Shown here one piece after another: positions 15,616 through 24,473 of a stretch of DNA of 64,000 nt. The stretch is from Paenibacillus mendelii (GTDB taxonomy: Bacteria; Bacillota; Bacilli; Paenibacillales; Paenibacillaceae), in contig NZ_JANHOF010000011.1 of assembly GCF_024498075.1 (NCBI RefSeq), positions 62,001-126,000 on the forward strand, in the 5' to 3' direction. The notes beneath the pieces were generated by a model that saw only the letters and a program-made list of their open reading frames with translations, searched no databases and was not told where the DNA came from. Each line of letters starts with the position of its first letter. The first letter of the stretch is position 1. A program made the position numbers and the translations under genes.

Positions 15616-18237
15616 TTGACCATTAACATTACAGATAAAGCTTTTTTTGACTGGAACTCTCCCCTCTTCACACCGCTGACGATCGATATATCTGCTCAAG
15701 ATATTCGTCTGCATTCCTGCGGAGAAACGATTGTGCTGCAAGGCTCGCTATTCCATATCGATTCGGATAAAGAGCTTACCGCGGCATGGCACTTGGAAGA
15801 AAGCCGTTTTTCCATACTATCGCTGGAACTAACGGCTCTCGAACCCACTTTTCTCAAGAAGGTAACCTGGTTCTCCGGAGCTTGGGAAGCTTACGATTCC
15901 AGACATGTTCATGCAACTGAACTGCAGGACAACTTCCTGTTTCTGCGAAAGGGCGACGTTTCCTTCTTCCTCTCGTTGGACTTCCCAAGCAGCACAATAA
16001 CTGAACACGGTATTACCTATCAGCCATGGGACGAAGTTTCAACACAATCCACGTACCATTGCCATACCATCACTGTAGCAGCTTGTCAGCTATCCGGGAT
16101 CATGGTTGGCGATTATGACCGGGCTGAGATTGAGTCCGTCAGTGCTTATATCGAGCAGCGGTTCCCGCTCCGATTTAACCGTCCTGTAACATCGATGACG
16201 TGTATAACGAACCGGATGACAGATGTGCGTGAAGGACGGATCTTCTATTCCATGCACGATAATCCAACTATCCTGCTGAACCCGGATGTGCTGGAGAGAG
16301 AGATTGACCTATGTGCCGAAGCGGGAATTGAATACTATCAGGTGTTCGAAGGTGTATTCGACTGGCCTGAAGACGATACGAAATCCGGAGATGCCCTCCA
16401 CCGTTTAGTGGATTATGCAGCCCAGCGGGGAGTTCGGGTCGGCGATTATGTCCATCCTGGAGAGTTGTATTGCCCGCATTATAATTATGAACACCGTCGC
16501 TTGGAACGGCCAGAATGGCGTCAGTTGAATGCAAGCGGCAACCATGGGCAGTTCTGTCTGGGCAGCAGAGAGTATGTTGACTTTCTCCGTCAGAAGCTTG
16601 TCGATCATAACCGCAAATACGATGAGCAGATGATTTGCTTGGATATGCTGGACATTCAGCCTTGTTATGCACCCAATCACAATCATCCTGAGGGAGATAT
16701 TTATCATCAGGTTCGAGGTCTTGTTGAACTCATGGTTGCGCTCGCAGATATACATCCGGAATACTTGATATGGACCAACAGCGGGAATTGGCTGGAGTTT
16801 ATGCCGAAGCTGGTCTGGTATAATCCGAACATTTATTTGACCGATCCTCATGTCCGAGAGTATACGCCGAATCTCAACATGCTGAAGCTTATGGGCGATA
16901 CCAGGCGTGAACAGATGGTTACATTCCACAACACGTACATGGTACCTTACCGATTCTATACGAATTGTGAATATTACTACGCCAAGCGCAGTCGGCTGCA
17001 TGATTTACTATTTTTCGAATACAGCATCCTGCAAGGGCTGGCTGTTACGCCTAATATCTGTCTCGGCGAATGGCGGACCTTTCTTGAGCGGATCCCCTAC
17101 GCTAAACGAGATGGTTGTGTCGCTTTCCTGACAAAATGGCTGGCGTTCGTACGGAAAAACTTCGATGTTTGGCAGCATACGAGACAAGTCGGTGATTCTC
17201 CTTCAATTGGTGCAATGGAAGCCTATTCGCATATGGACAAGGATCGCGGATTTATTTGCTTGGTCAATCAAAATCCGTTTGCCGGAACGGTCACGTTTCC
17301 CTTGAATGGTGCGATTGGCCTGGAAGAAGCAGCGTGCTATGACCTGTTCGAGATCTATCCGCAGGAATGTCCGCTGAGTGAGCAGCCCCTTCCTTATGCA
17401 CAATTCGGAGATGTCATCTCCTGCTCTATACCTCCGCATAGTGTGCGGTACATCGAAATCAAGCCCCATGAGAAATCGGAAGGATTAAAGGTCTTCGGAC
17501 TCCCGTCAGAGTCCGTGAGGACCCAGCAAGGGTACCGCTTGAAATTGAAAGCTCAGCAAGGTGAGGTTATTCCTATTAAGCTCCTGCTGCCCGAAGAGGA
17601 AAACGTAGAAAGCGTGTCCGCTCAGCAGATCCCGACCGTTCCCATGTATACCTTCCCAGCCTCAGCAGCGTTGCATGGGCAAGTCGGTAACATCGTCCCG
17701 GTTGATGTTGCATTTCCGAGAACCCGCGCTCCTCGCGAGCTGAACCGTTGGGTTGTACAGCCGAACAATATGGAGATTATACTGCCGCAGCAGGCCATAT
17801 GCCCCTTCCTTGGCGCGTTAGTCTCCAGAGCTCACTCGGAACCTATCGAGATCTGGCTGGATGTTGTACTGGGCGATGCCTATATAGGAAATAAACTCGA
17901 AGCGGATAACACGGATTGTTCAGATGAATGGCTCATGAATCCGTTGTCGGAAATAGATTTAAGGGGACAGAAGCAAACATTTGAAACGGTGTTTGAGCTT
18001 CCTTTTATCGAATGGAATGCATTCTCTCCCGGGTTTGACGATGACGCTGTAATTGAGCTTTCATTTACCGAACCGGAGAAAGTAGGCACAATCTCAGCCG
18101 TGATCAATGGAGAACTTATAGAGGTTCGCAAATATACGTATGCAACCAAGAAAGAATGGTGCTCCTATTACATTGAACTCACCGGTCAGGTGACACCCGG
18201 TACAATTCATTTAACCATTGAGATTGAATGGTCCTAA
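15616..18237 (+). CDS. Putative glycoside hydrolase, TIM-barrel type, family unassigned
   Basis: I place the start at the TTG at 15616, five bases after GAGGTGA, giving 873 residues. I do not recognise the exact family. The N-terminal 190 residues are beta-rich. From about 190 to 530 the pattern of strand-loop-helix with many aromatic, His and acidic residues suggests a TIM barrel, including LDMLDIQPC near residue 341, which resembles the nucleophile strand of clan GH-D enzymes such as alpha-galactosidases. The C-terminal third is again beta-rich. There is no signal peptide, so it probably acts on imported oligosaccharides. The cre-overlapped promoter supports a role in sugar catabolism. Confidence 0.6.
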   Translation: MTINITDKAFFDWNSPLFTPLTIDISAQDIRLHSCGETIVLQGSLFHIDSDKELTAAWHLEESRFSILSLELTALEPTFLKKVTWFSGAWEAYDSRHVHATELQDNFLFLRKGDVSFFLSLDFPSSTITEHGITYQPWDEVSTQSTYHCHTITVAACQLSGIMVGDYDRAEIESVSAYIEQRFPLRFNRPVTSMTCITNRMTDVREGRIFYSMHDNPTILLNPDVLEREIDLCAEAGIEYYQVFEGVFDWPEDDTKSGDALHRLVDYAAQRGVRVGDYVHPGELYCPHYNYEHRRLERPEWRQLNASGNHGQFCLGSREYVDFLRQKLVDHNRKYDEQMICLDMLDIQPCYAPNHNHPEGDIYHQVRGLVELMVALADIHPEYLIWTNSGNWLEFMPKLVWYNPNIYLTDPHVREYTPNLNMLKLMGDTRREQMVTFHNTYMVPYRFYTNCEYYYAKRSRLHDLLFFEYSILQGLAVTPNICLGEWRTFLERIPYAKRDGCVAFLTKWLAFVRKNFDVWQHTRQVGDSPSIGAMEAYSHMDKDRGFICLVNQNPFAGTVTFPLNGAIGLEEAACYDLFEIYPQECPLSEQPLPYAQFGDVISCSIPPHSVRYIEIKPHEKSEGLKVFGLPSESVRTQQGYRLKLKAQQGEVIPIKLLLPEEENVESVSAQQIPTVPMYTFPASAALHGQVGNIVPVDVAFPRTRAPRELNRWVVQPNNMEIILPQQAICPFLGALVSRAHSEPIEIWLDVVLGDAYIGNKLEADNTDCSDEWLMNPLSEIDLRGQKQTFETVFELPFIEWNAFSPGFDDDAVIELSFTEPEKVGTISAVINGELIEVRKYTYATKKEWCSYYIELTGQVTPGTIHLTIEIEWS

Positions 18238-18257
18238 TTCGTTTTAGGTCAATCGGA

Positions 18258-18290
18258 AGAAGGGCCGACTGAACGTTCAGCCGGCCTTCT
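18258..18290. terminator. Hairpin between convergent genes
   Basis: A nearly perfect palindrome centred on GAAC/GTTC pairs about 14 bp with one mismatch. It lies 20 bases after the glycosidase stop and faces the converging oxidoreductase gene. The U-tract is poor. Confidence 0.55.
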
Positions 18291-18418
18291 AGATGAATTG
18301 GTACCCTTAGTAATCCAGTATCCCATTCGATGAGTTTACGCATCGTAATGCATGAATGCTCCTAGAGAAATGAAACATATCGCCCATCAACCTTACGGCT
18401 TATGGGCTCCGATGAACA

Positions 18419-19963
18419 TTACTCTCCGCTAAGCTTCGTTAACGGCTGTTTGGCCGGGCCTTCCATGACTTCTCCTTCATAGTTGAAACGCGAGCCGTGA
18501 CATGGACAATCCCAACTCCGATCCCCATTGTTCCATTCGACCTCACATCCCATGTGGGTACAGGTCGTATCAACCAGATGAAGTTTTCCTTGATCATCCA
18601 GATAAGCCCCAGCACGCTTCCCATTCAGGGTCACGACCGCACCTTCGCCGGGCTGCAGCTGTTCTGCTTTTTTATTGACGTTCTCCAGCTTGCCGGATAT
18701 GAGCTGCTTGGCGACGTCAAAGTTTTGGGTGATGGCGTTCTTGATGCTTGGATTAGGGTGGAAACGCTGTGGAGAGTACAGCTCGCGATAAGGGTTATCT
18801 CGTCCCGCAATCGTATCGCTAATGATCATCGCCGCGGCCGTCGAATTACTCATCCCCCATTTGGCATATCCCGTAGCAATGAATATATTCGGCATTCCAG
18901 ATGTAATCGGACCGATGTAAGGCACCTTATCCAGTGTAATCAAATCCTGTGCAGACCAGCGATACGGGAACGATTCCACCTTAAATTGACGCATTGCAAA
19001 TCCTAGAAGCGACTCATAATAGTCGATGGTGCAAATACCTTGACCCGTCTTATGATTTTCGCCGCCGATCAGAATGAGCTGCTCCCCTGCCGCAGTGCCG
19101 ACTGATCGTATTGATCGTTTCGGATTGTCTGCGCTTAAATACATGCCGCCCGGGTAGCTGTCCTTCATTGTGGCCGCCAGAACATAAGACCGCTCTGCAT
19201 GCAGTCGCGCGAAATATAAGCCATGCCGGTCAATGAACGGAAAGTGGGAGCAGACCACAACCTGACCAGCCTTCACCCGCCAGCCCTCTCGGGTGATTAC
19301 AACCGGCGTTGCCCCTTCCTCGACGTCAATCGCTGTCGTACGCTCATAGATGACGCCATCTGCAGCGGTAATAATCGGCAGCAGTGCCGTCAGGTATTGC
19401 AGCGGATTGAACTTTGCTTGATTACGCATGATGACCGCTCCGACGGATGGAACTGCAAGTGGAATCTTATCGACAAAACCGCCATCGATACCAAGCTTTG
19501 CATATGCGGCAGCTTCTTTATGCACCTTCTCTGCCGTGGAATCCCACTGTGCATAGACATAGGCGTCCTCTTCGGAGAAATCGCATTCGATGCGATGCTC
19601 ACTGACGGTCTGTTTAACAAACTGAAGGGCATCCCGATTCGCCTCATAATATAGCCTGGCGTTCTCCTCGCCTAGGGTTCCGATGAATTCATCGTAGATG
19701 AGGTCGTGCTGTGCCGTTATTTTTGCTGTCGTATGGCCGGTTGTCCCGTTCAGGATGACGTCGGCTTCGAGAATGGCGATCCGTAATCCTTGCTTCGAGA
19801 GCAGATAGGCCGTTGAGATACCGGTTATTCCGCCGCCGATGATGACGACATCAACTTCAATATCCTTCTCAAGCTTGGGATAAGAGGGGAGCTTCACGGA
19901 TTCCCGCCAGTAGGACTGCGGCATCTGAGGCAGCTGGAGCTTACCTGGGTTGGTGTCTGCCAT
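18419..19963 (-). CDS. FAD-dependent oxidoreductase with C-terminal Rieske domain
   Basis: This 514-residue fusion begins with a DAO-type FAD-binding fold: VVIIGGGITGISTAYLL at about 40-56 and an acidic residue after the second strand. The C-terminal 50 residues form a Rieske [2Fe-2S] site, C468-T-H470 and C486-x-x-H489, plus C473 and C488, the pair that forms a disulfide in high-potential Rieske proteins. Related proteins in Bacillus (YhfW-like) are of unknown function and are thought to oxidise amines or amino acids. No signal peptide is seen. AAGGAGG lies nine bases before the ATG. It is monocistronic. Confidence 0.9.
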   Translation of the reverse strand: MADTNPGKLQLPQMPQSYWRESVKLPSYPKLEKDIEVDVVIIGGGITGISTAYLLSKQGLRIAILEADVILNGTTGHTTAKITAQHDLIYDEFIGTLGEENARLYYEANRDALQFVKQTVSEHRIECDFSEEDAYVYAQWDSTAEKVHKEAAAYAKLGIDGGFVDKIPLAVPSVGAVIMRNQAKFNPLQYLTALLPIITAADGVIYERTTAIDVEEGATPVVITREGWRVKAGQVVVCSHFPFIDRHGLYFARLHAERSYVLAATMKDSYPGGMYLSADNPKRSIRSVGTAAGEQLILIGGENHKTGQGICTIDYYESLLGFAMRQFKVESFPYRWSAQDLITLDKVPYIGPITSGMPNIFIATGYAKWGMSNSTAAAMIISDTIAGRDNPYRELYSPQRFHPNPSIKNAITQNFDVAKQLISGKLENVNKKAEQLQPGEGAVVTLNGKRAGAYLDDQGKLHLVDTTCTHMGCEVEWNNGDRSWDCPCHGSRFNYEGEVMEGPAKQPLTKLSGE

Positions 19964-20198
19964 GGGTCATAACCTCCTTCTATATGGGACTTCTAGCTAT
20001 AATTTCCCCCAATGGTAAGCAACTTAATCGATTTCAGCTCTATAAATGTGCGAAATGTCCAAATCATTTATTCCGATAATTCCGGTGTGTTTTATTATGA
20101 ACCTCACATAATTTCGTTATTTAAGCGCATCTTATGGATTAGACTGCTAATTGAATGACAGCGATCGCGCGAAAAAATCCGTATAAGGAGGTGTACGC

Positions 20199-21425
20199 TT
20201 GAAGACGGCCAAGACCGGTGCCATTATTGCGCTTTCGTCCGTTCCCTTAATGATGACGCTCGGCAATTCAATGCTTATCCCTATTCTGCCTGAGTTGTCC
20301 AAAAAGCTGGGTGTGAGCTCCTTCCAGATCAGCATGATCATCAGTGTTTATTCCATCATCGCCATCCTTCTAATCCCGCTGGCAGGATATTTGTCCGACC
20401 GGTGGGGACGGAAGAAAATCATGATTCCCAGCTTATGCTTAGCTGCTGTAGGCGGTTTGGTCTCTGCTTTGGCGGCATCGATGACCCAAGACGCCTATTG
20501 GATTATTTTGCTCGGAAGACTCCTTCAAGGTGCCGGGGCTGCCGGGGCGGCTCCTATTGTGTTCCCGCTTACGGGCGATTTGTTCAAAAGTGAGAAGGAA
20601 GTCAGCAGCGCCCTGGGACTGGTCGAAACAGCCAATACGTTTGGAAAAGTGCTTAGCCCTATATTAGGCGCCCTGCTCGCTTGGGTCATCTGGTACTTGC
20701 CTTTCTATGCGATTCCGCTATTGAGCATGGTCTCTGTTGTGCTTCTGCTCGTATTCATCCATATTCCGAAACAAGAGCCTAATGAAGATAAGCCATTGCC
20801 CTTGAAGCTATTTCTTCACAACATGAAGCCGGTCTTCCGCGAGAAAGGAAAATGGCTGTTTGCCGTTTTTCTTGTGGGGGGAACATGCATGTTTGCCGTA
20901 TTCGCTGTACTATTCTACTTATCGGACCGACTGGAGACCCGCCATCACATCGAAGGCATCGCGAAGGGAGCACTGCTGGCCATTCCGCTTAGCGCCCTCT
21001 GTTTAAGCTCCTATCTAACTGGCAAATGGATCGGTGAACATAAGAAACGAATGAAATGGCTGTCCTTCATTAGTTTACTTATTCTCACGCTGGCTTCAAT
21101 CGGATGTGCATGGCTGCACGCCTTGTCTCTTGTCATGATGTTCGTGATTATTAGTGCAGCCGCCGCGGGAATCGGTGCTGCCCTGCCCTGCATGGATGCC
21201 TTGATTACAGAAGGGATCGAGAAGCAAGAACGCGGGACCGTTACTTCTCTCTACAGCAGCATGAGGTTTATCGGCGTCGGGTTAGGACCTCCGGTTGCAT
21301 CGCTGCTGATGAGTCCGAATCCGAGCGCGCTTTTCTACACGATCGCTGGTATAGCTGCAATTACCGCTATTATTGCCCTTGTATGGATCAAACCAGGCGA
21401 GCGTAAATCCGCAACTGCAGCGTAA
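20199..21425 (+). CDS. MFS transporter, drug/metabolite exporter type
   Basis: This 408-residue protein with 12 predicted membrane helices starts at a TTG directly downstream of AAGGAGGTG. The loop 2-3 signature GYLSDRWGRKKIM is typical of the major facilitator superfamily, and the GRLLQGAGAAGAAPIV segment resembles motif C of drug/H+ antiporters. It is close in style to Bacillus YmfD-like exporters. The substrate may be a drug, siderophore or other metabolite and cannot be assigned. It is divergent from the FAD-Rieske gene and monocistronic. Confidence 0.88.
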   Translation: MKTAKTGAIIALSSVPLMMTLGNSMLIPILPELSKKLGVSSFQISMIISVYSIIAILLIPLAGYLSDRWGRKKIMIPSLCLAAVGGLVSALAASMTQDAYWIILLGRLLQGAGAAGAAPIVFPLTGDLFKSEKEVSSALGLVETANTFGKVLSPILGALLAWVIWYLPFYAIPLLSMVSVVLLLVFIHIPKQEPNEDKPLPLKLFLHNMKPVFREKGKWLFAVFLVGGTCMFAVFAVLFYLSDRLETRHHIEGIAKGALLAIPLSALCLSSYLTGKWIGEHKKRMKWLSFISLLILTLASIGCAWLHALSLVMMFVIISAAAAGIGAALPCMDALITEGIEKQERGTVTSLYSSMRFIGVGLGPPVASLLMSPNPSALFYTIAGIAAITAIIALVWIKPGERKSATAA

Positions 21426-21477
21426 TGCAATTCAAGCTCTTCGTAACCACACCGTTGGAACAGCTATTATCAAAAAA

Positions 21478-21512
21478 GGGCACGTGCTTCGCTTAAAGCG
21501 AAGCACGTACCC
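21478..21512 (-). terminator. Intrinsic terminator of the SDR gene
   Basis: An 11-bp GC-rich stem (21482-21492 with 21498-21508), extended by three GC pairs, is followed on the minus strand by six U residues. It also lies downstream of the converging MFS gene. Confidence 0.85.
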
Positions 21513-21538
21513 TTAAAGAGCCCTGTCTACAACCTCTT

Positions 21539-22300
21539 CTAAATGGTCATTGCGCCAAATCCACCATCCACTCGAAGCATCGTTCCGGTTACAAACGAGG
21601 AAGCCTTCTTCGATGCCAAGTAGAGAATCGTGCCGTGCAGCTCCTCTGGATCGCCGAAGCGCCCCATCGGCGTATGACGCATAATGGATTCTACTCGATC
21701 CGGCGACAATATCTTGCGATTCTGCTCAGCCGGGAAGAATCCCGGAATAATGGCATTCACACGAACGTTATGAGGAGCAAACTCACGAGCCAGAAATTGT
21801 GTCACACTGTTGACGCCTGCTTTAGATGCCGAATACGTAAACACACGTGATAGCGGCGGATCTGAGGACACGGAAGAAATATTAATGATGGAGCCGCCGT
21901 CCCCTTGCTCGATCATCTGTTTGCCAAAAATCTGGCAAGCCAGCACGACGCTCTTCAAATTAACATCCATGATACGTTCCCATTCGGACATCTCTAATTC
22001 GAAGAACGGCGTCGCGCTATTCGTTCCCGAGGCATTCACAAGCGTATCGATACGACCGCCCCAAGCCAATGCTTGCTCCAACACCGCTTCAAGCTCCTCT
22101 TTACGGGTTGCATCTGCAGCAACCATCAGCGCTTCCCCGCCGCTTGCTTCGATTCGCTTGCAGACCGCCGCAGCCTTCTCCATATCCCGGCCAACGATGA
22201 CGACTTTCGATCCGGATGCCGCTAGAGCCCCTGCCATGCTTCCTCCCAATACGCCATTCCCGCCTATGACGACGGACACCGTTCCACTTAGATTAAACAT
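21539..22300 (-). CDS. SDR oxidoreductase, uronate/mannonate dehydrogenase-like
   Basis: I choose the ATG at 22298-22300 (253 residues) because AAGGTGG lies about 11 bases upstream; a GTG at 22315 would fall inside that box. The nucleotide-binding motif is GGNGVLGG, followed by the NASG strand, the catalytic Ser in INISSVSS and Y-S-A-S-K. The GGNGVLGG variant resembles D-mannonate oxidoreductases of the YjmF/UxuB-like SDR group, while 2-dehydro-3-deoxygluconate 5-dehydrogenase (KduD) is an alternative. It is divergent from a lacI-type gene with two shared operators and close to a GH88 hydrolase, fitting a role in uronate breakdown. That role is inferred. Confidence 0.85.
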   Translation of the reverse strand: MFNLSGTVSVVIGGNGVLGGSMAGALAASGSKVVIVGRDMEKAAAVCKRIEASGGEALMVAADATRKEELEAVLEQALAWGGRIDTLVNASGTNSATPFFELEMSEWERIMDVNLKSVVLACQIFGKQMIEQGDGGSIINISSVSSDPPLSRVFTYSASKAGVNSVTQFLAREFAPHNVRVNAIIPGFFPAEQNRKILSPDRVESIMRHTPMGRFGDPEELHGTILYLASKKASSFVTGTMLRVDGGFGAMTI

Positions 22301-22359
22301 CGCATTATGTACCACCTTTCTTGTCTCACATCCTATGAACCGTACAGCTATCCAATGAA

Positions 22360-22373
22360 TAACAACGTTGTTA
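22360..22373. promoter_or_regulatory. LacI-type operator, distal copy
   Basis: A perfect 14-bp palindrome TAACAACGTTGTTA with a central CG, the typical form of a LacI/GalR-family operator. It lies 60 bases upstream of the SDR start codon. Confidence 0.8.
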
Positions 22374-22459
22374 AAGCCATCATAGCGAAATCAATTTCGA
22401 ATGTCTACACTTACCTGCGCTCCCTTTCCTTCCTGAAGTTATTCGATTATGATGTTACC

Positions 22460-22473
22460 TAACAACGTTGTTA
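22460..22473. promoter_or_regulatory. LacI-type operator, proximal copy
   Basis: A second identical 14-bp palindrome, exactly 100 bp from the first, 24 bases before the lacI-type start codon. The pair suggests autoregulation plus control of the divergent SDR gene, possibly by looping. Confidence 0.8.
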
Positions 22474-22496
22474 ACCGATATTGCCCGGAGGTTATG

Positions 22497-23483
22497 ATGA
22501 TTACGATAAAAGATATTGCATCGCGTGCAGGAGTCAGCTTCTCCACGGTTTCCAAGGCACTGCGCAACAGCCCTCTCGTACAGGAAACAACCAAGCAGCA
22601 TATTCTGAATCTTGCCCAAGAAATGGGGTACCAGCCGAACATTGCCGCACGCCGCCTCGCCTCGAAGAAAAGCGGTGCAATTGGTGTGGTCTGGCCCTCC
22701 ATCGAGCGAACCGCTCCTTCTTCCCTACTAACGCGGATTAATGAGGAATTGGAAATACGCGGCTATACGACGCTATTATCCATTAACCGCCTTGATTCTG
22801 CGATTGAGACGTTCCACCGATTTCAAGTTGATGCCATTCTCGTCTTTGGGGATCATGGCGATCAGGCTGCTCAGCTCGCTTCACTAGCGACGTCCATTCC
22901 TATACTCATCTATGGTTCTGGCGTTCATTCGCCGTTCGTGACCGTCGATGTCAACCGCAGCAAAGCGACCCGTTTGGCGGTTAAACATTTAATTGAGCTC
23001 GGTCATCGTCATATCGGCTATATAGGGAGAACGATGCAGTCCGACCCTCTCCAGATGGAGAAAATCGAAGCCTTTCGATCAGAGATGGAGAAGTATGGCG
23101 CTCCATGTCCGGATGAATGCGTCGCATCCATACAGGGGATGGAGTTTCACGATGGTTATGCTGCAGCCAAACAGCTTCTATGCTCCTCTGCCCGGCCAAC
23201 AGCCTTAATCAGCGGCAGCTTCGATCTCACCCGCGGCATACTGAAAGCAATTGTGGAGCTCGGACATCAGATCCCCCATGATCTATCTATCGTGAGCTAT
23301 GACAATATTCCTCAGATGATGGATTTTGACATCCCCATGACCGTCGTCGGTGTCGAGATCCAGTACATCGCGCAACAAATTGCCGCTGCGCTATTGACGC
23401 TTTTAGAAGCACCCTATGCCGAGAGAACCCTCGTATTGGAACCCGAACTTGTTGTTCGTGCTTCTACCGCAACCTTGCCATGA
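22497..23483 (+). CDS. LacI/GalR-family transcriptional regulator
   Basis: This 328-residue repressor starts at the second of two adjacent ATGs, five bases after GGAGG. The N-terminal helix-turn-helix (TIKDIASRAGVSFSTVSKAL) and hinge helix (PNIAARRLASKKSGAIG) are typical; the sugar-binding core follows from about residue 60. The late DLSIVSYDNIPQM segment matches the conserved core strand. It probably represses the divergent SDR gene and itself through the two identical palindromes, with release by a uronate-derived metabolite (inferred). Confidence 0.93.
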   Translation: MITIKDIASRAGVSFSTVSKALRNSPLVQETTKQHILNLAQEMGYQPNIAARRLASKKSGAIGVVWPSIERTAPSSLLTRINEELEIRGYTTLLSINRLDSAIETFHRFQVDAILVFGDHGDQAAQLASLATSIPILIYGSGVHSPFVTVDVNRSKATRLAVKHLIELGHRHIGYIGRTMQSDPLQMEKIEAFRSEMEKYGAPCPDECVASIQGMEFHDGYAAAKQLLCSSARPTALISGSFDLTRGILKAIVELGHQIPHDLSIVSYDNIPQMMDFDIPMTVVGVEIQYIAQQIAAALLTLLEAPYAERTLVLEPELVVRASTATLP

Positions 23484-23499
23484 ACCTGATCAATCGCCA

Positions 23500-24363
23500 T
23501 CATTGCTGCTGGCGGTACTTCAACGGCGTCGTACCGACCACCTTCTTAAACAATTGAATAAAATACGAGACATTCGGCAGACCTACTTCAATCCCAATCC
23601 GTTCGATCGGCAGCGTAGTCGTCTGAAGCAGCCGGCAAGCCTGCTTGATTCTTCTGGCGATCAAGTAATCCGTGATGCTGCTTCCTGTCTCCTGCCGAAA
23701 TATCCGAGAGACATAAAACTTCGACAAATGTGCGGCCTCCGCCAACTTCTCCAGACTGAAAACTTCCGTATAATGCGCTTCGATCCATCTCATGATCGTT
23801 TCTGAATACCGAACCGTACGCGGCTCTATCCGCTTATTTGTTTCACCCGAAGCCGTTCCTGCCGCTTGTATGCCGCTGACCAGCTGCATAATCAAGTAGG
23901 CCATTTCTTCCTGTGACTCTCCTCTTCCTTCACCAGCAGCCTTATTATACAAATCGAATAACCATTCCATATGAGCGGCACTCCATATAAGATCATAGGC
24001 GTGTTCTTTCATTTGACCATGACACATCACGTTGAATTGATTGTAGCGCACGGGAAAGACGTCTTGACAGACGGATATCACAGCCGGGTCAAAATGCAAA
24101 ATCGTTCGAACATAGGGACTCTCTGAGCTTACTTGGGCATACACCTTATGCAGCTGGAAGGGTTGAAAGAAGAAAAGCATGCCTCGGCGAATCGCGTAGG
24201 TCTGCTGGTTGACAATCACACTCCCCTGACCTTCATGAACAAAGAGCATCTCACAGCATGGATGCCAATGGTAATAACCGCCGAAATTAGCTTCATTCCG
24301 TAACCTGTGATTCCATAACAGCTGCTTACCGCCAAACTTGATTGGATCAAATAGCAGATTCAT
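23500..24363 (-). CDS. AraC-family regulator with N-terminal cupin
   Basis: This 287-residue protein starts at the ATG at 24361-24363, five bases after GGAGG. Residues 1-about 110 form a cupin-like sensor (HWHPCCEMLFVHEGQG, then a gating RRGMLFFFQP strand). The C-terminal about 100 residues hold two helix-turn-helix motifs, including LAEAAHLSKFYVSRIFRQETG and the signature GLPNVSYFIQLFKK. It is convergent with lacI and divergent from the GH88 gene 110 bases away, so it most likely activates GH88 in response to a sugar. No signal for other targets. Confidence 0.9.
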   Translation of the reverse strand: MNLLFDPIKFGGKQLLWNHRLRNEANFGGYYHWHPCCEMLFVHEGQGSVIVNQQTYAIRRGMLFFFQPFQLHKVYAQVSSESPYVRTILHFDPAVISVCQDVFPVRYNQFNVMCHGQMKEHAYDLIWSAAHMEWLFDLYNKAAGEGRGESQEEMAYLIMQLVSGIQAAGTASGETNKRIEPRTVRYSETIMRWIEAHYTEVFSLEKLAEAAHLSKFYVSRIFRQETGSSITDYLIARRIKQACRLLQTTTLPIERIGIEVGLPNVSYFIQLFKKVVGTTPLKYRQQQ

Positions 24364-24473
24364 AGGCTCCTCCGCTTCGAACAATCTAGCAACATTTTCT
24401 CACATCGTATCACAACTTTTACAAGGAAAGAACAGCTATAATCGAAGCAAATGATGACTGGGGGGGAATGAAT

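Noticed and set aside
16405..17001. Minus-strand 198-codon frame
   Set aside because: Antisense to the middle of the 873-residue enzyme, without a start signal.
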